DNA of 64,000 nucleotides from Levilactobacillus fuyuanensis (GCF_003946395.1 NZ_RHNZ01000004.1:124001-188000); one strand, 5' to 3'; numbered from the stretch's first letter, positions 25,735-35,463 are shown. Made by a program: numbers and translations. The notes: generated from the sequence alone by a model not told the origin.

Positions 25735-25928
25735 AGCCGGAGGAGGCCAGGGATGGTGCCAGCCGTGACGAGGGTGTTAGGACGGGCGTTCGATCCTTCC
25801 CGTTCTTACACCATGGGACGAGCTTGGAAACTCGCGGTTTTAGTGAGGTTTCAAGTCGAGGTCCAAGACCGATTCTCAGGCCTGGACCGGTCCCCACAGC
25901 AGGCGGAATCCCTGGCAGCCGCAGGCGA
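25735..25928 (-). repeat. structured intergenic element, class A, copy 10
   Basis: Closing GCCAGGGAT/ATCCCTGGC; hairpin III GTGTTAGGACGGG..CCCGTTCTTACAC; hairpin I GGTCCAAG..CCTGGACC. It points away from the secreted-protein gene at 26039 and converges on copy 9. The 168 bp between them contain no gene. Confidence 0.8.
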
Positions 25929-26038
25929 CAACGAACAGTTTTAAAACCATAGGAAAAATTAAAATAAATTTGAGAAATTTTTGAACTTAACGTGGGATAA
26001 TAAGAACCATTGAGTTAATTCAGAAGGAGGAATGTAGC

Positions 26039-26575
26039 ATGGCGTACCGGACACCACCCTTTATTACGCCGTTTGCCATCGTTTCAATGGCACTCGCACT
26101 CGGCGCTACCAACGTGGTCACTAATTCCGTGACGAAGACCAATGAAGGGGCTTCACGGACGTCGACGAGTTCATCGCTAGTCGTTAACCAGTCGAACGAT
26201 TCTAAGAAGAAGGCTAGTGACGACAGTAAGAAGAAGGACTCTGATTCTTCCAAGAAGGATAGCAGTGACTCGTCCAGCAAGGAAAGTAGCAGTAGTAGTA
26301 GTTCCTCGACGGATACGGAAAGTTCTTCAGCAAATTCTACATCCGAAGATAACACGAACAACGGCACAACTACTGGCACGACTGGTAGCACGGGGACGAC
26401 TTCTAAGAAGAAGACGTCATCCAGCACGACGAGTTCAGCGACGACTGATAATAACAATACTGCGAGTGATGATACGACAAACAGTGATGACACCACGGAC
26501 GATACCGGGTCAAGCACGTATAGTCACGCCACGACCTATAACAATACGAATGACACCAACGATACGGGTCAATAA
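26039..26575 (+). CDS. secreted Ser/Thr/Asp/Lys-rich low-complexity protein
   Basis: 178 residues. After a hydrophobic segment (about 8-28), which could be a signal peptide or anchor, the chain is almost entirely Ser, Thr, Asp, Asn, Lys and Gly, with repeated SKK/DSS blocks, a run of eight Ser near 89-96 and Thr/Asn/Asp-rich tails. Such sequence is expected to be disordered and is common in exposed lactobacillar proteins (possible glycosylation target). No anchoring motif is visible. GAAGGAGG ribosome site; the next gene starts 20 bp after its stop. Confidence 0.7.
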   Translation: MAYRTPPFITPFAIVSMALALGATNVVTNSVTKTNEGASRTSTSSSLVVNQSNDSKKKASDDSKKKDSDSSKKDSSDSSSKESSSSSSSSTDTESSSANSTSEDNTNNGTTTGTTGSTGTTSKKKTSSSTTSSATTDNNNTASDDTTNSDDTTDDTGSSTYSHATTYNNTNDTNDTGQ

Positions 26576-26595
26576 CAAAGAGAGGGGGACCGACA

Positions 26596-27543
26596 ATGCT
26601 TAGTTTTCTTGATATGGTCAACCATTATCTGGGCTACATCAATGTGAGTGTTAAGATTAAGAATCGCATCTACGTCATTTTGGGCGCACTAGGGGATCTC
26701 TACTTGTTTTACATCGCCGTACGCTATCTCCAAAATGGTCACCCATTCTGGGGCTTATTGATTCTGTTGATTGCCTTGGTACTCTTGTACTTTGTCTATC
26801 TCAACACGGTGTACTTCTTCACCCAGAAGAAAGCACCATTCGATATCTCGCCTAAGATTGAGAAGATGCTACACATGAAGCCCAAGGAAGTCGAGGAAGA
26901 CAAGCCACGACGGACGATGGGCGGAAGAAATATTCCGGCTAACGGTTACTTCGATGAGAAGAAAATATTACCTGGGAAATTAACGTCGACGCCGATCGAA
27001 CAAGCCAATATTCAAAACTTGGCGGGGCGCCTGCAACAGAACCAATTGTTGCAGATGGACTATTCGGGATTGGGTGACCGTGAAATTACGGAACAGACTC
27101 GGCAGACGGGAAAGCCCGTTTACGCTTCTGGTCCCGGTGCCTTAATTCCTTACTTCGAGATGCAAACGGAAAACAATCAGTTGGTCGTTTACGCCGGCAT
27201 TAACCAAGCTGAAAAGCAACGGGTCGGTGTGGTCAGTACGGTTGGTCTGCAAAATGTTGCGGACGTTCGTGACCAAATCGAACTGTATTTAGCCAACGCC
27301 ACGTTGGTCGGGGGACCTTTCAAGGTTCTCGGCCGGACGTCGGTGATTGAACAAGCTAATGACTTTCAAGTGGCTGTTCAATTGGCATACAAGCATCAGG
27401 GCGACACCAAGGCAACGCCAACAAGCGCTGACCGGATGACCCGCGAATCCACGGCAACGTCACGGCGGGCACGTTACGATGAAGCGCCACAAACGGAGAG
27501 CGAGTCTGAACCGATGACTCGGACCTCCCGTTACCATCATTAA
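26596..27543 (+). CDS. membrane protein of unknown function with cytoplasmic C-terminal domain
   Basis: 315 residues: two close hydrophobic segments (about 26-45 and 50-73), then a soluble domain (about 80-260) with mixed alpha/beta character (NQLVVYAGINQAEKQ, then VGVVSTVGLQNVADV) and a charged, Ser/Thr/Arg-rich tail. I do not recognise the family with certainty; similar proteins are widespread uncharacterised lactobacillar membrane proteins. AGAGGGGG ribosome site. Probably co-transcribed with the low-complexity protein; terminator at 27564-27599. Confidence 0.65.
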   Translation: MLSFLDMVNHYLGYINVSVKIKNRIYVILGALGDLYLFYIAVRYLQNGHPFWGLLILLIALVLLYFVYLNTVYFFTQKKAPFDISPKIEKMLHMKPKEVEEDKPRRTMGGRNIPANGYFDEKKILPGKLTSTPIEQANIQNLAGRLQQNQLLQMDYSGLGDREITEQTRQTGKPVYASGPGALIPYFEMQTENNQLVVYAGINQAEKQRVGVVSTVGLQNVADVRDQIELYLANATLVGGPFKVLGRTSVIEQANDFQVAVQLAYKHQGDTKATPTSADRMTRESTATSRRARYDEAPQTESESEPMTRTSRYHH

Positions 27544-27563
27544 TAAGCCACAATAACAATTTG

Positions 27564-27599
27564 CACGCTTAGAGATAACCTCTCTGGGCGTGTTTTTTT
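27564..27599 (+). terminator. intrinsic terminator of the membrane-protein gene
   Basis: CACGC..AGAGA pairs with TCTCT..GCGTG, followed by seven T. The following 27600-27983 shows no gene; a short AACCA..TGGTT inverted repeat lies near 27944-27965. Confidence 0.8.
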
Positions 27600-27983
27600 G
27601 TGCTCCAGAAACGGATGCGGTTGAACTTTGAAGCTAGGAACACGCTATGTACGCAACGTGGGGCGTGACATTGTGACGTCAATCCGCCACAAATCGAGTG
27701 AAGTGGACAGTTGAGCTCTTCAGAAGTCAGTGTGATGGGCACCGTGGCCAACCATCGTATATAGCGACGCAACTAACATAACACGCAAAGATTGAAGGAA
27801 AAGTTCACTTGAATTTTAAAAATAGTTCGGTTTTTACCCCATCACATGTCACTTTTTCTAACACTACTGTGCTAACTCACAGAAATATTTTCACCCAAAC
27901 ATCATAGAGTCTTAACCCGTGGTGTGCCTAACATTTTTGTACTTGAACCATCACTGGGGGTGGTTACATATGATGTGTTTATT

Positions 27984-28012
27984 TTGACCGGGTTATTTTT
28001 TTGGTTTAAACT
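27984..28012 (+). promoter_or_regulatory. candidate promoter of the polar amino-acid ABC operon
   Basis: TTGACC and TAAACT separated by 17 bp, giving a leader of about 85 nt before the ATPase gene. No known regulator box was recognised. Confidence 0.55.
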
Positions 28013-28101
28013 TTAGCTTAGACTCAAAAAACACGGAATAAAAAATTCAGGAGTGGGAGTCGCCTTCGGGCAAATACTTTAGTTAGTGGAGGGAAAGACT
28101 T

Positions 28102-28842
28102 ATGTCAATGATTGAATTTCACAACGTTGAAAAATACTACGGTAGCTTTCACGCACTGCATAACATTAATCTGACGATTGAGGACGGTGAAACGGTCGTG
28201 CTGATTGGACCATCCGGGTCTGGAAAGTCGACGTTGATTCGGACCATCAATGGTCTGGAATCAATTCGCCATGGGCAACTGATAGTGAACGGTCAGGACC
28301 TCGCCAACCCCAAGACCGATATGAATCGGATCCGCAAGAACGTGGGGATGGTGTTCCAACATTTTAATTTGTATGCCAACAAAACAATTCTTGAAAATAT
28401 CATGTTAGCGCCACGGATCGTGTTGCATCGTGACGAGAATGAAAACAAAAAGGTTGCCATGGAAATGCTCGACCGAGTGGGCTTAGCCGACCAAGCACCC
28501 AAGATGCCTTCGCAATTATCCGGGGGGCAACAGCAACGAATCGCGATTGCCCGCTCGCTGGCAATGAAGCCCAAGTGTCTGTTATTTGACGAACCAACCA
28601 GTGCCTTGGACCCCGAAATGATCGATGATGTATTGAACGTCATGAAGACCATTGCCCGGGACTCCAGTATGACCACCCTAGTTGTGACCCACGAAATGGG
28701 CTTTGCGCGTGAAGTGGCTAACCGGGTTATCTTCATGGCTGATGGCCGGATTCTGGAAGATGACTCCAAGGAAACCTTCTTTGATGGACAACCAACGAAT
28801 GAACGGGCTCGTCAATTCTTAAGCAAGATTATTACACACTAA
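28102..28842 (+). CDS. glnQ: polar amino acid ABC transporter ATPase
   Basis: 246 residues, GlnQ/HisP-type. Walker A GPSGSGKST (about 32-40), Q-loop region VGMVFQHFNLYANKT, signature LSGGQQQR, Walker B CLLFDEPTSALDPE and H-loop VVTHEMGFA are all intact. It energises import of glutamine, glutamate, aspartate or a similar amino acid with the three downstream genes. First gene of a four-gene operon; AGTGGAGGG ribosome site. Confidence 0.9.
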   Translation: MSMIEFHNVEKYYGSFHALHNINLTIEDGETVVLIGPSGSGKSTLIRTINGLESIRHGQLIVNGQDLANPKTDMNRIRKNVGMVFQHFNLYANKTILENIMLAPRIVLHRDENENKKVAMEMLDRVGLADQAPKMPSQLSGGQQQRIAIARSLAMKPKCLLFDEPTSALDPEMIDDVLNVMKTIARDSSMTTLVVTHEMGFAREVANRVIFMADGRILEDDSKETFFDGQPTNERARQFLSKIITH

Positions 28843-28863
28843 AACGGGGGAGGAACGCGAGAT

Positions 28864-29700
28864 ATGAAAAAGTTTATTCGAATCCTCGGCTTAGTTCTGA
28901 CCCTGGTGACGCTGACGGTCGTCGTCAGTGCCTGTGGTCATAAGCCACTGTCGCAACGGAATGTGTTGCAGACGGACCGCCAGAACAAGACGATTACGTG
29001 GGGTGTCAAAGCCGACACCCGGCTCTTTGGGTTACTTGATACCAAGGACAATAAGATCAAAGGTTTTGAAGTGGACCTCGCGACGGCATTGACCAAGCAG
29101 ATGCTTGGCAAGGACGCCAAGGCCAAGTTCATTCAGGTGACGAGTTCGACGCGGATGCCAATGCTGAAGAACGGGAATATCGATGCCATCATTGCCACGA
29201 TGACCAACACGCCAGAACGGCGGAAGCAAGTTGATTTCTCCAAGACGTACTTTTTTGCCGGGCAATCACTGCTGGTCAAACGAGGCAGTAGCATCAAGAA
29301 CGTGAAGGACTTAAATAAGCAGAAGGGCACCGTCCTAGGCGTTGTTGGATCGGACTCCGTGCAAAATGTGGCGAAGGTCGCACCCGATGCCAAGGTGCTC
29401 CAACTGACCGACTATGCCCAGGCCATGACCGCTTTAAAGTCCGGTCAAGGCCAGGCGTTGACGACCGATAACGGGATTCTTTACGGGATGTCCGTTCAGA
29501 ACCCTGGCTACAAGGTTACCGGGGGCACGTTCGTCTCTGAACCTTATGGGATCGCCATCGACAAGAACCAGGAACCATTTAAGACGTCCGTAAACAAGGC
29601 GTTAACGCAGTTACGTGAGAATGGGGAATACGATAAGATTCTTCACAAATGGTTCCACAACGTGAAGGGCTTTGACTACAAGGAGGCGGCTAAAGAATGA
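28864..29700 (+). CDS. amino acid ABC transporter substrate-binding lipoprotein
   Basis: 278 residues. Signal peptide II with lipobox VSAC (Cys24). The mature part is a family 3 extracellular solute-binding protein: GFEVDLATAL near the start, TMTNTPERRKQVDFSKTYF (about 118-136), typical of Gln/Glu/Asp/His-type binders. Its stop codon overlaps the start of the first permease gene (ATGA). Ligand not determined. Confidence 0.9.
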   Translation: MKKFIRILGLVLTLVTLTVVVSACGHKPLSQRNVLQTDRQNKTITWGVKADTRLFGLLDTKDNKIKGFEVDLATALTKQMLGKDAKAKFIQVTSSTRMPMLKNGNIDAIIATMTNTPERRKQVDFSKTYFFAGQSLLVKRGSSIKNVKDLNKQKGTVLGVVGSDSVQNVAKVAPDAKVLQLTDYAQAMTALKSGQGQALTTDNGILYGMSVQNPGYKVTGGTFVSEPYGIAIDKNQEPFKTSVNKALTQLRENGEYDKILHKWFHNVKGFDYKEAAKE

Positions 29701-30335
29701 TTCATATCTTTCAAGCATACGGAGGCACACTCCTCTATGGCCTTGGCCAAACGCTGTTGTGTAGCTTCATCGCATTGATTTTTAGTCTGATTATCGGGAC
29801 GTTCTTTGCTTTACTGGAGGAATCACCAAGCAAGATCGGTCGGCGTATTGCGCGGGCTTATATCGAGCTCTTTCGGAACATTCCACTGCTGGTAATCACG
29901 ATGTTCTTCTACGTCGTCTTCCCGCTGTACGTGGTCAAGATGAACGGGTTTACCGCCGGTACGATTGGGTTGACGCTCTACACGTCTTCCTTTATCGCCG
30001 AAACGGTGCGGGCGGGGATTCAATCCGTCGACTCCGGTCAAATGGAAGGCTCACGGTCCAATGGGTTTACGTACTGGCAAGCCATGCGTTATGTGGTGTT
30101 GCCTCAGGCCTTTCGCTACGTTATTCCACCACTGGGTAATCAATTCGTGAACCTGGTCAAGAACTCGTCGACGTTAGCCTTCGTCGGTGGGTTTGATCTG
30201 ATGTATCAAGGAAACGTCATCGCCTCGAGTTCACTGGAAACCATGGCGGCTTACTCCGCCGTGGGGGTCCTTTACTTGATTATTACGATGCCAATCAGTT
30301 ACTACATGCGCTACTTGGAAAAGCGGTTAGCTTAA
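29697..30335 (+). CDS. amino acid ABC transporter permease (first)
   Basis: 212 residues, five predicted membrane helices, of the HisM/GlnP-type polar amino-acid permeases. The EAA loop is visible as GQMEGSRSNGFTYWQAMRYVVLPQA. Starts within the stop codon of the binding-protein gene. Paired with the similar permease that follows to form the membrane channel. Confidence 0.88.
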   Translation: MIHIFQAYGGTLLYGLGQTLLCSFIALIFSLIIGTFFALLEESPSKIGRRIARAYIELFRNIPLLVITMFFYVVFPLYVVKMNGFTAGTIGLTLYTSSFIAETVRAGIQSVDSGQMEGSRSNGFTYWQAMRYVVLPQAFRYVIPPLGNQFVNLVKNSSTLAFVGGFDLMYQGNVIASSSLETMAAYSAVGVLYLIITMPISYYMRYLEKRLA

Positions 30336-30351
30336 GGGGAGGAGAATCATT

Positions 30352-31008
30352 ATGCTGCAAAATTTTATTGATGCCTATTCTCCCGACAACCTGCGCTACC
30401 TGCTCGGGGGCTTATGGATTACGATTCTGGTTTCCGTCGTCTCGATTATTGGGAGTTTTATTATCGGGTCGATTCTCGGTGTGATTCGCTATGTGAAGAT
30501 TAAATATTTATCGGCAGTCGTTGGGTTTATCATCGATGTCATTCGAAACCTGCCGTTGCTGTTGATCCTGTTCTTTACCTACTTTGGGTTACCCAACCTG
30601 GGGGTCAAGCCGGAGATTATTCCGGCGGCCATCTTAGCCATGACTATCTTTGAGTCCACAATGCTCGCTGAAATTGTGCGTTCTGGGATTCAAGCGGTCG
30701 ACTCCGGTCAGATGGAAGGGGCCCGAGCCAACGGACTCACTTACTGGCAAGGACTGTGGCACATTGTGTTGCCACAAGCCTTGGTCAAAATGATTCCGGC
30801 CATCGTGAGCCAATTTATCTCATTGGTTAAGGACACGTCTCTGGCGACGATTATCCTATTGCCAGAAATGCTGTTCCGGTCACAGATTATTTATGGGCAA
30901 AACACCAATTACATTATTCCAATGTTTGTGGCGATTGCTTTGATGTACTTCGTCGTTTGTTACCTGCTATCGCTCCTATCACGCTACTTGGAAAAGCGCC
31001 AAGCATAA
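30352..31008 (+). CDS. amino acid ABC transporter permease (second)
   Basis: 218 residues, paralogue of the preceding permease, with EAA loop GQMEGARANGLTYWQGLWHI. It starts 16 bp after the previous stop behind GGGGAGGAG. Last gene of the operon; a class A structured element follows its stop by 23 bp. Confidence 0.88.
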   Translation: MLQNFIDAYSPDNLRYLLGGLWITILVSVVSIIGSFIIGSILGVIRYVKIKYLSAVVGFIIDVIRNLPLLLILFFTYFGLPNLGVKPEIIPAAILAMTIFESTMLAEIVRSGIQAVDSGQMEGARANGLTYWQGLWHIVLPQALVKMIPAIVSQFISLVKDTSLATIILLPEMLFRSQIIYGQNTNYIIPMFVAIALMYFVVCYLLSLLSRYLEKRQA

Positions 31009-31031
31009 ATTGCGTTGGATTGTGTCAGTGT

Positions 31032-31227
31032 GCCGCCTGCGGTAGCCAGGGATTCCGCCGCTGTGGGGACCGGTGAAAGCCTGAGAAGCGGTCTTTCACC
31101 TCGACTTTAAGCCACACCAAGTTCGGGTGTGGCTTAAAGCTCGTCCCATGCTGTAACCCCGGGAAGAACCTATCGCCCGGGCTAACACCATCGTCACGGC
31201 TGGCTGCATCCTTGGCTGCCTCCGGCT
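31032..31227 (+). repeat. structured intergenic element, class A, copy 11
   Basis: In sense of the upstream ABC operon. Closing AGCCAGGGAT/ATCCTTGGCT; hairpin I GGTGAAAG..CTTTCACC with loop CCTGAGAAGCGGT; hairpin II CTTTAAGCCACACC..GGTGTGGCTTAAAG; hairpin III CCCGGG..CCCGGG. Confidence 0.85.
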
Positions 31228-31373
31228 CTACGTGACAGCTCTGACAAAAATTATGTTTGGGCTGTGACCGTAGCGTGTTGGTGATTGATAAATGGTTGTT
31301 GACGAGTATTCTGCTAATAACCATGCAATGGCGTTTAACTGATAGTGTACTGAAATTAAGATAATTAAATTGA

Positions 31374-31418
31374 GAATAGCCATCAACACATTCGGTTTGA
31401 GTGTGTTGATGGCTATTC
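31374..31418. repeat. perfect 17-bp inverted repeat, terminator-like
   Basis: GAATAGCCATCAACACA pairs exactly with TGTGTTGATGGCTATTC across an 11-nt loop. No good T-run follows on the + strand; on the minus strand the sequence after it is AT-rich. Possibly the terminator of the ABC operon. Confidence 0.5.
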
Positions 31419-31526
31419 TGCGTGGAACTAACTTTTCTAATGTCAGTATGGAAATGTTCGGTGAATGATTTAAAAGATTGTAAAAACTGGCTAGTTCGAT
31501 TGGAACTGATCGTTAAGGGTTAACTT

Positions 31527-31710
31527 AGCCAGAGGAGGTCAGGGGTGGAGCCAGCTGTGATGGCGATGTTAGACCATGGTTTTCGGTCTTACATCGCGGG
31601 ACGTGTTTGGAAACTCGTCTGGGCCTGACGAGGTTTCAAATCGAACTGGAAGCCCGTTCTTTGGCTGGAAGTGGTCCCCACAGCAGGTGGAACCCCTGAC
31701 AGCCGCAGGC
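31527..31710 (-). repeat. structured intergenic element, class A, copy 12
   Basis: Closing GTCAGGGGT/ACCCCTGAC; hairpin II GTTTGGAAACTCGTC..GACGAGGTTTCAAAT; core GGTCCCCACAGCAGG. It lies downstream of hflX in hflX sense and converges on copy 11. Confidence 0.8.
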
Positions 31711-31740
31711 GACAACCACTAACGTTCAGGGCCAAATAAA

Positions 31741-31773
31741 AATCATCCTCAACTGATGTGGGGATGATTTTTT
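31741..31773. terminator. intrinsic terminator of hflX (bidirectional)
   Basis: AATCATCC pairs with GGATGATT; T-runs flank it on both strands. Confidence 0.75.
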
Positions 31774-31776
31774 GAC

Positions 31777-33054
31777 TTATTCAGTAACTACGAATTTCTT
31801 GAAGCGGTCGAAGTCAGCCTGTTGTAGCTCAACCTTCAACGCCGTTCCTTCAGCCTCGTAGTTGGTATCCAGAACATTAGCGTTTTCGTTTAAGTATGAG
31901 ACGATTTCGCCATCTGAGAAAGGTACCAGGAAGTTAGCCGTGACGTAGTTGTGGAAGACCTTTTCCTTCATTGCCTTGACTAACAGGGCAACGGAATCAG
32001 GGTCCTTGGCCGACAGAATCAGTTGATCGCCGACGCGACTCGGGTAGCTTGCTTCCGTCAGATCGGCCTTGTTAAAGACCGTGATCATTGGCACATCGGT
32101 CACGCCGATCTCTTCCAGCGTCTTCTCCGTGGTGGCCATCATGGCTTCACGGTTCGGGTCGGCGTAGTCCACGACTTGAACCAGTAAGTCGGCACTAGCA
32201 GCTTCGGCTAACGTGGAACGGAAGGCCTTGACCAGTTGGGTTGGCAATTGGCTCACGAACCCAACCGTATCACTCAACAGCAGCTTCTTTTGGTCGGGAA
32301 AGATCAGCTGTCGAACACTGGTGTCCAGCGTGGCGAACAGCATATCCTTGACGAAAACTTGTTTGTCTTCACTCTTCCCAAATTCACGGACGAGGGCGTT
32401 CATTAACGTTGACTTCCCAGCGTTGGTGTACCCGACTAGGGCAACGGAAGGTAATTCGTTACGTTCCCGTTGTTGCCGTTGGGTAGCCGCTGCCTGGGTG
32501 ATTTCCTTGAGTTCGTGGTTGACGTGATTGATGGAACGTTGAATGGTCCGACGACTCATTTCAGTCTGTGATTCACCAGAACCACGGTTGGTGAAGCCAC
32601 CGCCACCACCGCTACCAGTCTGCTGGTCCAGCCGTTGTGAGGCGCTGGTGTGCAGACGGGGCAGTTGGTATTGCAACATGGCCAGTTGAACCTGTAGCTT
32701 GGCTTCGCGAGACTGTGCCCGGTTGGCGAAGATTTCAAGAATCAGGCCGGTGCGGTCAATGATTCTGGCCTTCGTCCCGTTCTCTAGGTTCCGAATCTGG
32801 CTGGGGGTCAGCTCGTCATTGACGATAATGATGTCGACACCATCATCGGCGACAATTTGGGCTAATTCCTCAACCTTCCCAGTACCGAAGTAGGTACCAG
32901 GGTTGGGCTTGGGCAAAGATTGTTGAATCTCTTCTGCCACAGTCATGTTATTAGCTTCTACCAAATTTCTAAGTTCCGTCATGGAGTAGTTAAACGTGGA
33001 TTGACCAGCGTTTAGACCAATCGTGATGACGGGTGTTCGTGGGGCTTCTTCCAA
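31777..33054 (-). CDS. hflX: ribosome-associated GTPase HflX
   Basis: 425 residues. An N-terminal HflX domain (FGTGKVEELA, IVNDELTPSQ, then a glycine-rich loop GSGGGGGFTNRGSGESQTE near 150-168) is followed by the G domain with Walker A GYTNAGKST, G3 DTVGF, G4 FNKADL. HflX splits stalled ribosomes, particularly after heat stress. AGGAGGG lies upstream of the start. Monocistronic. The 567 bp between it and oppA hold the hflX and oppA promoter regions. Confidence 0.93.
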   Translation of the reverse strand: MEEAPRTPVITIGLNAGQSTFNYSMTELRNLVEANNMTVAEEIQQSLPKPNPGTYFGTGKVEELAQIVADDGVDIIIVNDELTPSQIRNLENGTKARIIDRTGLILEIFANRAQSREAKLQVQLAMLQYQLPRLHTSASQRLDQQTGSGGGGGFTNRGSGESQTEMSRRTIQRSINHVNHELKEITQAAATQRQQRERNELPSVALVGYTNAGKSTLMNALVREFGKSEDKQVFVKDMLFATLDTSVRQLIFPDQKKLLLSDTVGFVSQLPTQLVKAFRSTLAEAASADLLVQVVDYADPNREAMMATTEKTLEEIGVTDVPMITVFNKADLTEASYPSRVGDQLILSAKDPDSVALLVKAMKEKVFHNYVTANFLVPFSDGEIVSYLNENANVLDTNYEAEGTALKVELQQADFDRFKKFVVTE

Positions 33055-33401
33055 AAGATCACCCTCCTTTAAAGTCTATGACTTGAGTATAACATGTTTG
33101 CTCACAAGCGAATAAAGATTAGCTGGGGTAAGTAAGGTGTGATTAGGCCCATTGATGGTTTTGGCGAAAAAGTACGATGTTGACCGGGTGAAACCAACGA
33201 ATTAAAAATATTTTATTATGGATATCTCATTTTTAGACAGAATGATGTGCGCACGAATGAATAAAAATTGAATTGCAATGAATGCCTATTTAACAGCGTA
33301 TATGACTGCCTTGATTAGAAAGCATTAGCTTATTCGGTGCTGCTGATTGCTGGAATTGTCGATAAAAAGTGAATAAATTTCCACAAAATTAAAAATCAGC
33401 A

Positions 33402-33430
33402 TTGATTCTCATTGAACTTTAATCTACAAT
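33402..33430 (+). promoter_or_regulatory. promoter of oppA paralogue 1
   Basis: TTGATT, 17 bp, TACAAT, with CTCATTG just after the -35 box. The same arrangement occurs before the other two oppA genes. The leader is about 185 nt and contains a GGATAT..ATATCC hairpin near 33512-33536. Confidence 0.65.
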
Positions 33431-33621
33431 AGTTGCTGTTGCTTAGTCAACGGGCAAGCTCTATTTGAGCCGTTAGTGTTCGGACAATCGATGATTAGGG
33501 TGGTTGTGAGTCGGATATTTCCTGAGAGGGATATCCGGGCACGATGACTTGCCAATCGGTGACGCGAGTCGGAATTAACGTCGCAATGTGAGTATTACAT
33601 ATTTAGAGGGGTCGGAATTTT

Positions 33622-35253
33622 ATGAAGGTAAAGTCAATCGTCAAATTAGGGGCGGTGGCAGCGCTGGCAACAGTTTCATTAGCAGCGTGTGGCACTTCCT
33701 CTAGCAGTAGCAAGCAGGCTAAGGATCAAACCTTAACCTGGATGGAAAGTTCTACCTTACCAACGATGGATAATTCGCTGGCAACCGATGTCGTTTCCGG
33801 TGAAACGTTGAACAACACGGGTGAAGGTTTGCTGAAGTTCGGTAAGAACAGTAGCACCCATCCCGGGGTTGCCAAGAGTTACACCAAGTCCAAGGACGGG
33901 AAGACTTACACATTTAACTTGCGGAAGTCTAACTGGAGTAACGGGGACAAAGTAACGGCTCGTGATTTCGTTTACGGGTGGCAACGCACTGTCAACCCGA
34001 AGACGGGGTCACAATACGCCTACCTTTACGCTGACGTGGTAAATGCCAACGCCATTATGAAGGGCAAGAAGGCCGTTTCTACGTTAGGAATCAAGGCTGT
34101 CGGTGACTACAAGGTTAAGGTTACCTTGGTGCACCCAGTCAGCTACTTCCCAACGTTAGTTGCTCAGACTGCCTTCTTCCCACAAAACAAGACGGTCGTG
34201 ACGAAGTACGGCAAGAAGTACGCCACGAATGCCAAGGACAACGTCTACAACGGTGCCTTCAAGCTGACCTACTGGACCGGGACGTCAGATAACTGGACGC
34301 TTTCCAAGAACAGTAAGTACTGGGATGCTAAGAACGTGAAGTTGGACAAGATCAAGTTCAGCGCCGTTAAGGACCCCCAAACCGCTCTGAGTCAATACCA
34401 GAGTGGCAAGTTGGATGCCATCTACTTGAGCGGTCAACAACCTAAAAACTACAAGAACGACAAGGATTACCATGCTCGTAACAGTTCTCGGGTCACTTAC
34501 ATCGAATTAAACCAAAAGAAAGACTCTATGATGCGCAACAAGAAGGCCCGTCAAGCCTTGTCTCTGGTCTTGAACCGGAAGCAATTTGTCAATAAGGTCA
34601 TGGACGATGGTTCTAAGGTCGCTACTGGGATCGTTACCAGTGGTTTGGCTATCCGTAACGGTAAGGACTTTGCCCAAGAAGGCACGATTCCTGCTGCCAC
34701 GGAACACAACGTTGCCAAGGCCCAAAAGCTTTGGAAGCAAGCATTGAAGGAAACTGGCCGGAAGAACTACTCATTGACCTTGATGGCCGATGACACCGCC
34801 GAAGGTAAGAGCACGACCGAATACGTTCAAAGTCAATGGTCCAAGCTGTCTAACTTCAAGGTTACCAACTCAAACTTGCCATACAAGACCCGGTTAGCTC
34901 GGTCTGCCTCTGGTCAATTTGACGCCGTCGTTACGCTTTGGGGTGCCGACTTCCCTGACCCAATCACCGACTTGTCACTCTTCACGTCCGACAACACCTA
35001 CAACAATGGTAAGTGGTCGAACAAGACTTACGACAAGCTGATCAATGATGCCACGACCACGAACGCTAACAAGCCAGCCGCTCGTTGGCAGAACATGATT
35101 GATGCCCAAAAGGTTCTGTTGAAGGACCAAGGGATCATCCCTGTTTCACAAAGTGGTAAGCCACAATTGGTTAAGTCCAAGGTTAAGGGTGTCGTTTACT
35201 TCCCTGTCAGCTCTAACTGGGACTTCAGCAAAGCCTACATCGCTAACAAGTAA
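33622..35253 (+). CDS. oppA: oligopeptide ABC transporter substrate-binding lipoprotein, paralogue 1
   Basis: 543 residues, family 5 solute-binding protein. Lipobox LAAC with Cys23 after a hydrophobic signal. Family landmarks: LNNTGEGLLKFGKN near 65-78, the ARDFVYGWQRTVNPKT segment and VYNGAFKLT. It would capture extracellular peptides for the OppBCDF channel encoded 5 kb downstream. Own promoter (33402-33430), AGGGG ribosome site, then a structured element and a terminator in its 3' region. Confidence 0.92.
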   Translation: MKVKSIVKLGAVAALATVSLAACGTSSSSSKQAKDQTLTWMESSTLPTMDNSLATDVVSGETLNNTGEGLLKFGKNSSTHPGVAKSYTKSKDGKTYTFNLRKSNWSNGDKVTARDFVYGWQRTVNPKTGSQYAYLYADVVNANAIMKGKKAVSTLGIKAVGDYKVKVTLVHPVSYFPTLVAQTAFFPQNKTVVTKYGKKYATNAKDNVYNGAFKLTYWTGTSDNWTLSKNSKYWDAKNVKLDKIKFSAVKDPQTALSQYQSGKLDAIYLSGQQPKNYKNDKDYHARNSSRVTYIELNQKKDSMMRNKKARQALSLVLNRKQFVNKVMDDGSKVATGIVTSGLAIRNGKDFAQEGTIPAATEHNVAKAQKLWKQALKETGRKNYSLTLMADDTAEGKSTTEYVQSQWSKLSNFKVTNSNLPYKTRLARSASGQFDAVVTLWGADFPDPITDLSLFTSDNTYNNGKWSNKTYDKLINDATTTNANKPAARWQNMIDAQKVLLKDQGIIPVSQSGKPQLVKSKVKGVVYFPVSSNWDFSKAYIANK

Positions 35254-35268
35254 TCTGTGCGTTTGTAT

Positions 35269-35463
35269 CGCCTGCGGCAGTCAGGGATTCCGCCTGCTGT
35301 GGGGACCGCCTGCAGCCAAAGGGCGGGCTTCCGGCTCGGTTTGAAACCTCGCGCGGGTCATGCGAGTTTCCAAACGCGTCCCATGGTGTAACCTCGGGAA
35401 GAACCTAGCGCCCGAGCTAACACCATCGTCACTGTAGGACTGCATCCCTGACTGCCTCCGGCT
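35269..35463 (+). repeat. structured intergenic element, class A, copy 13
   Basis: 15 bp after the oppA1 stop and before its terminator (35533-35571), so probably part of the oppA1 mRNA 3' end. Core TGTGGGGACC, hairpin III ending CTAACACCAT, 3' segment CATCCCTGACTGCC pairing with GGCAGTCAGGGAT. Confidence 0.85.

Noticed and set aside
27600-27983. Possible regulator box before the amino-acid ABC operon
   Set aside because: No match to a known GlnR or CodY consensus could be made with confidence.
31025-31324. Open frames inside structured elements (also 12575, 18402, 25672, 44385, 45652 and others)
   Set aside because: They are translations of the GC-rich repeats, occur in any copy by virtue of its composition, and lack ribosome sites.
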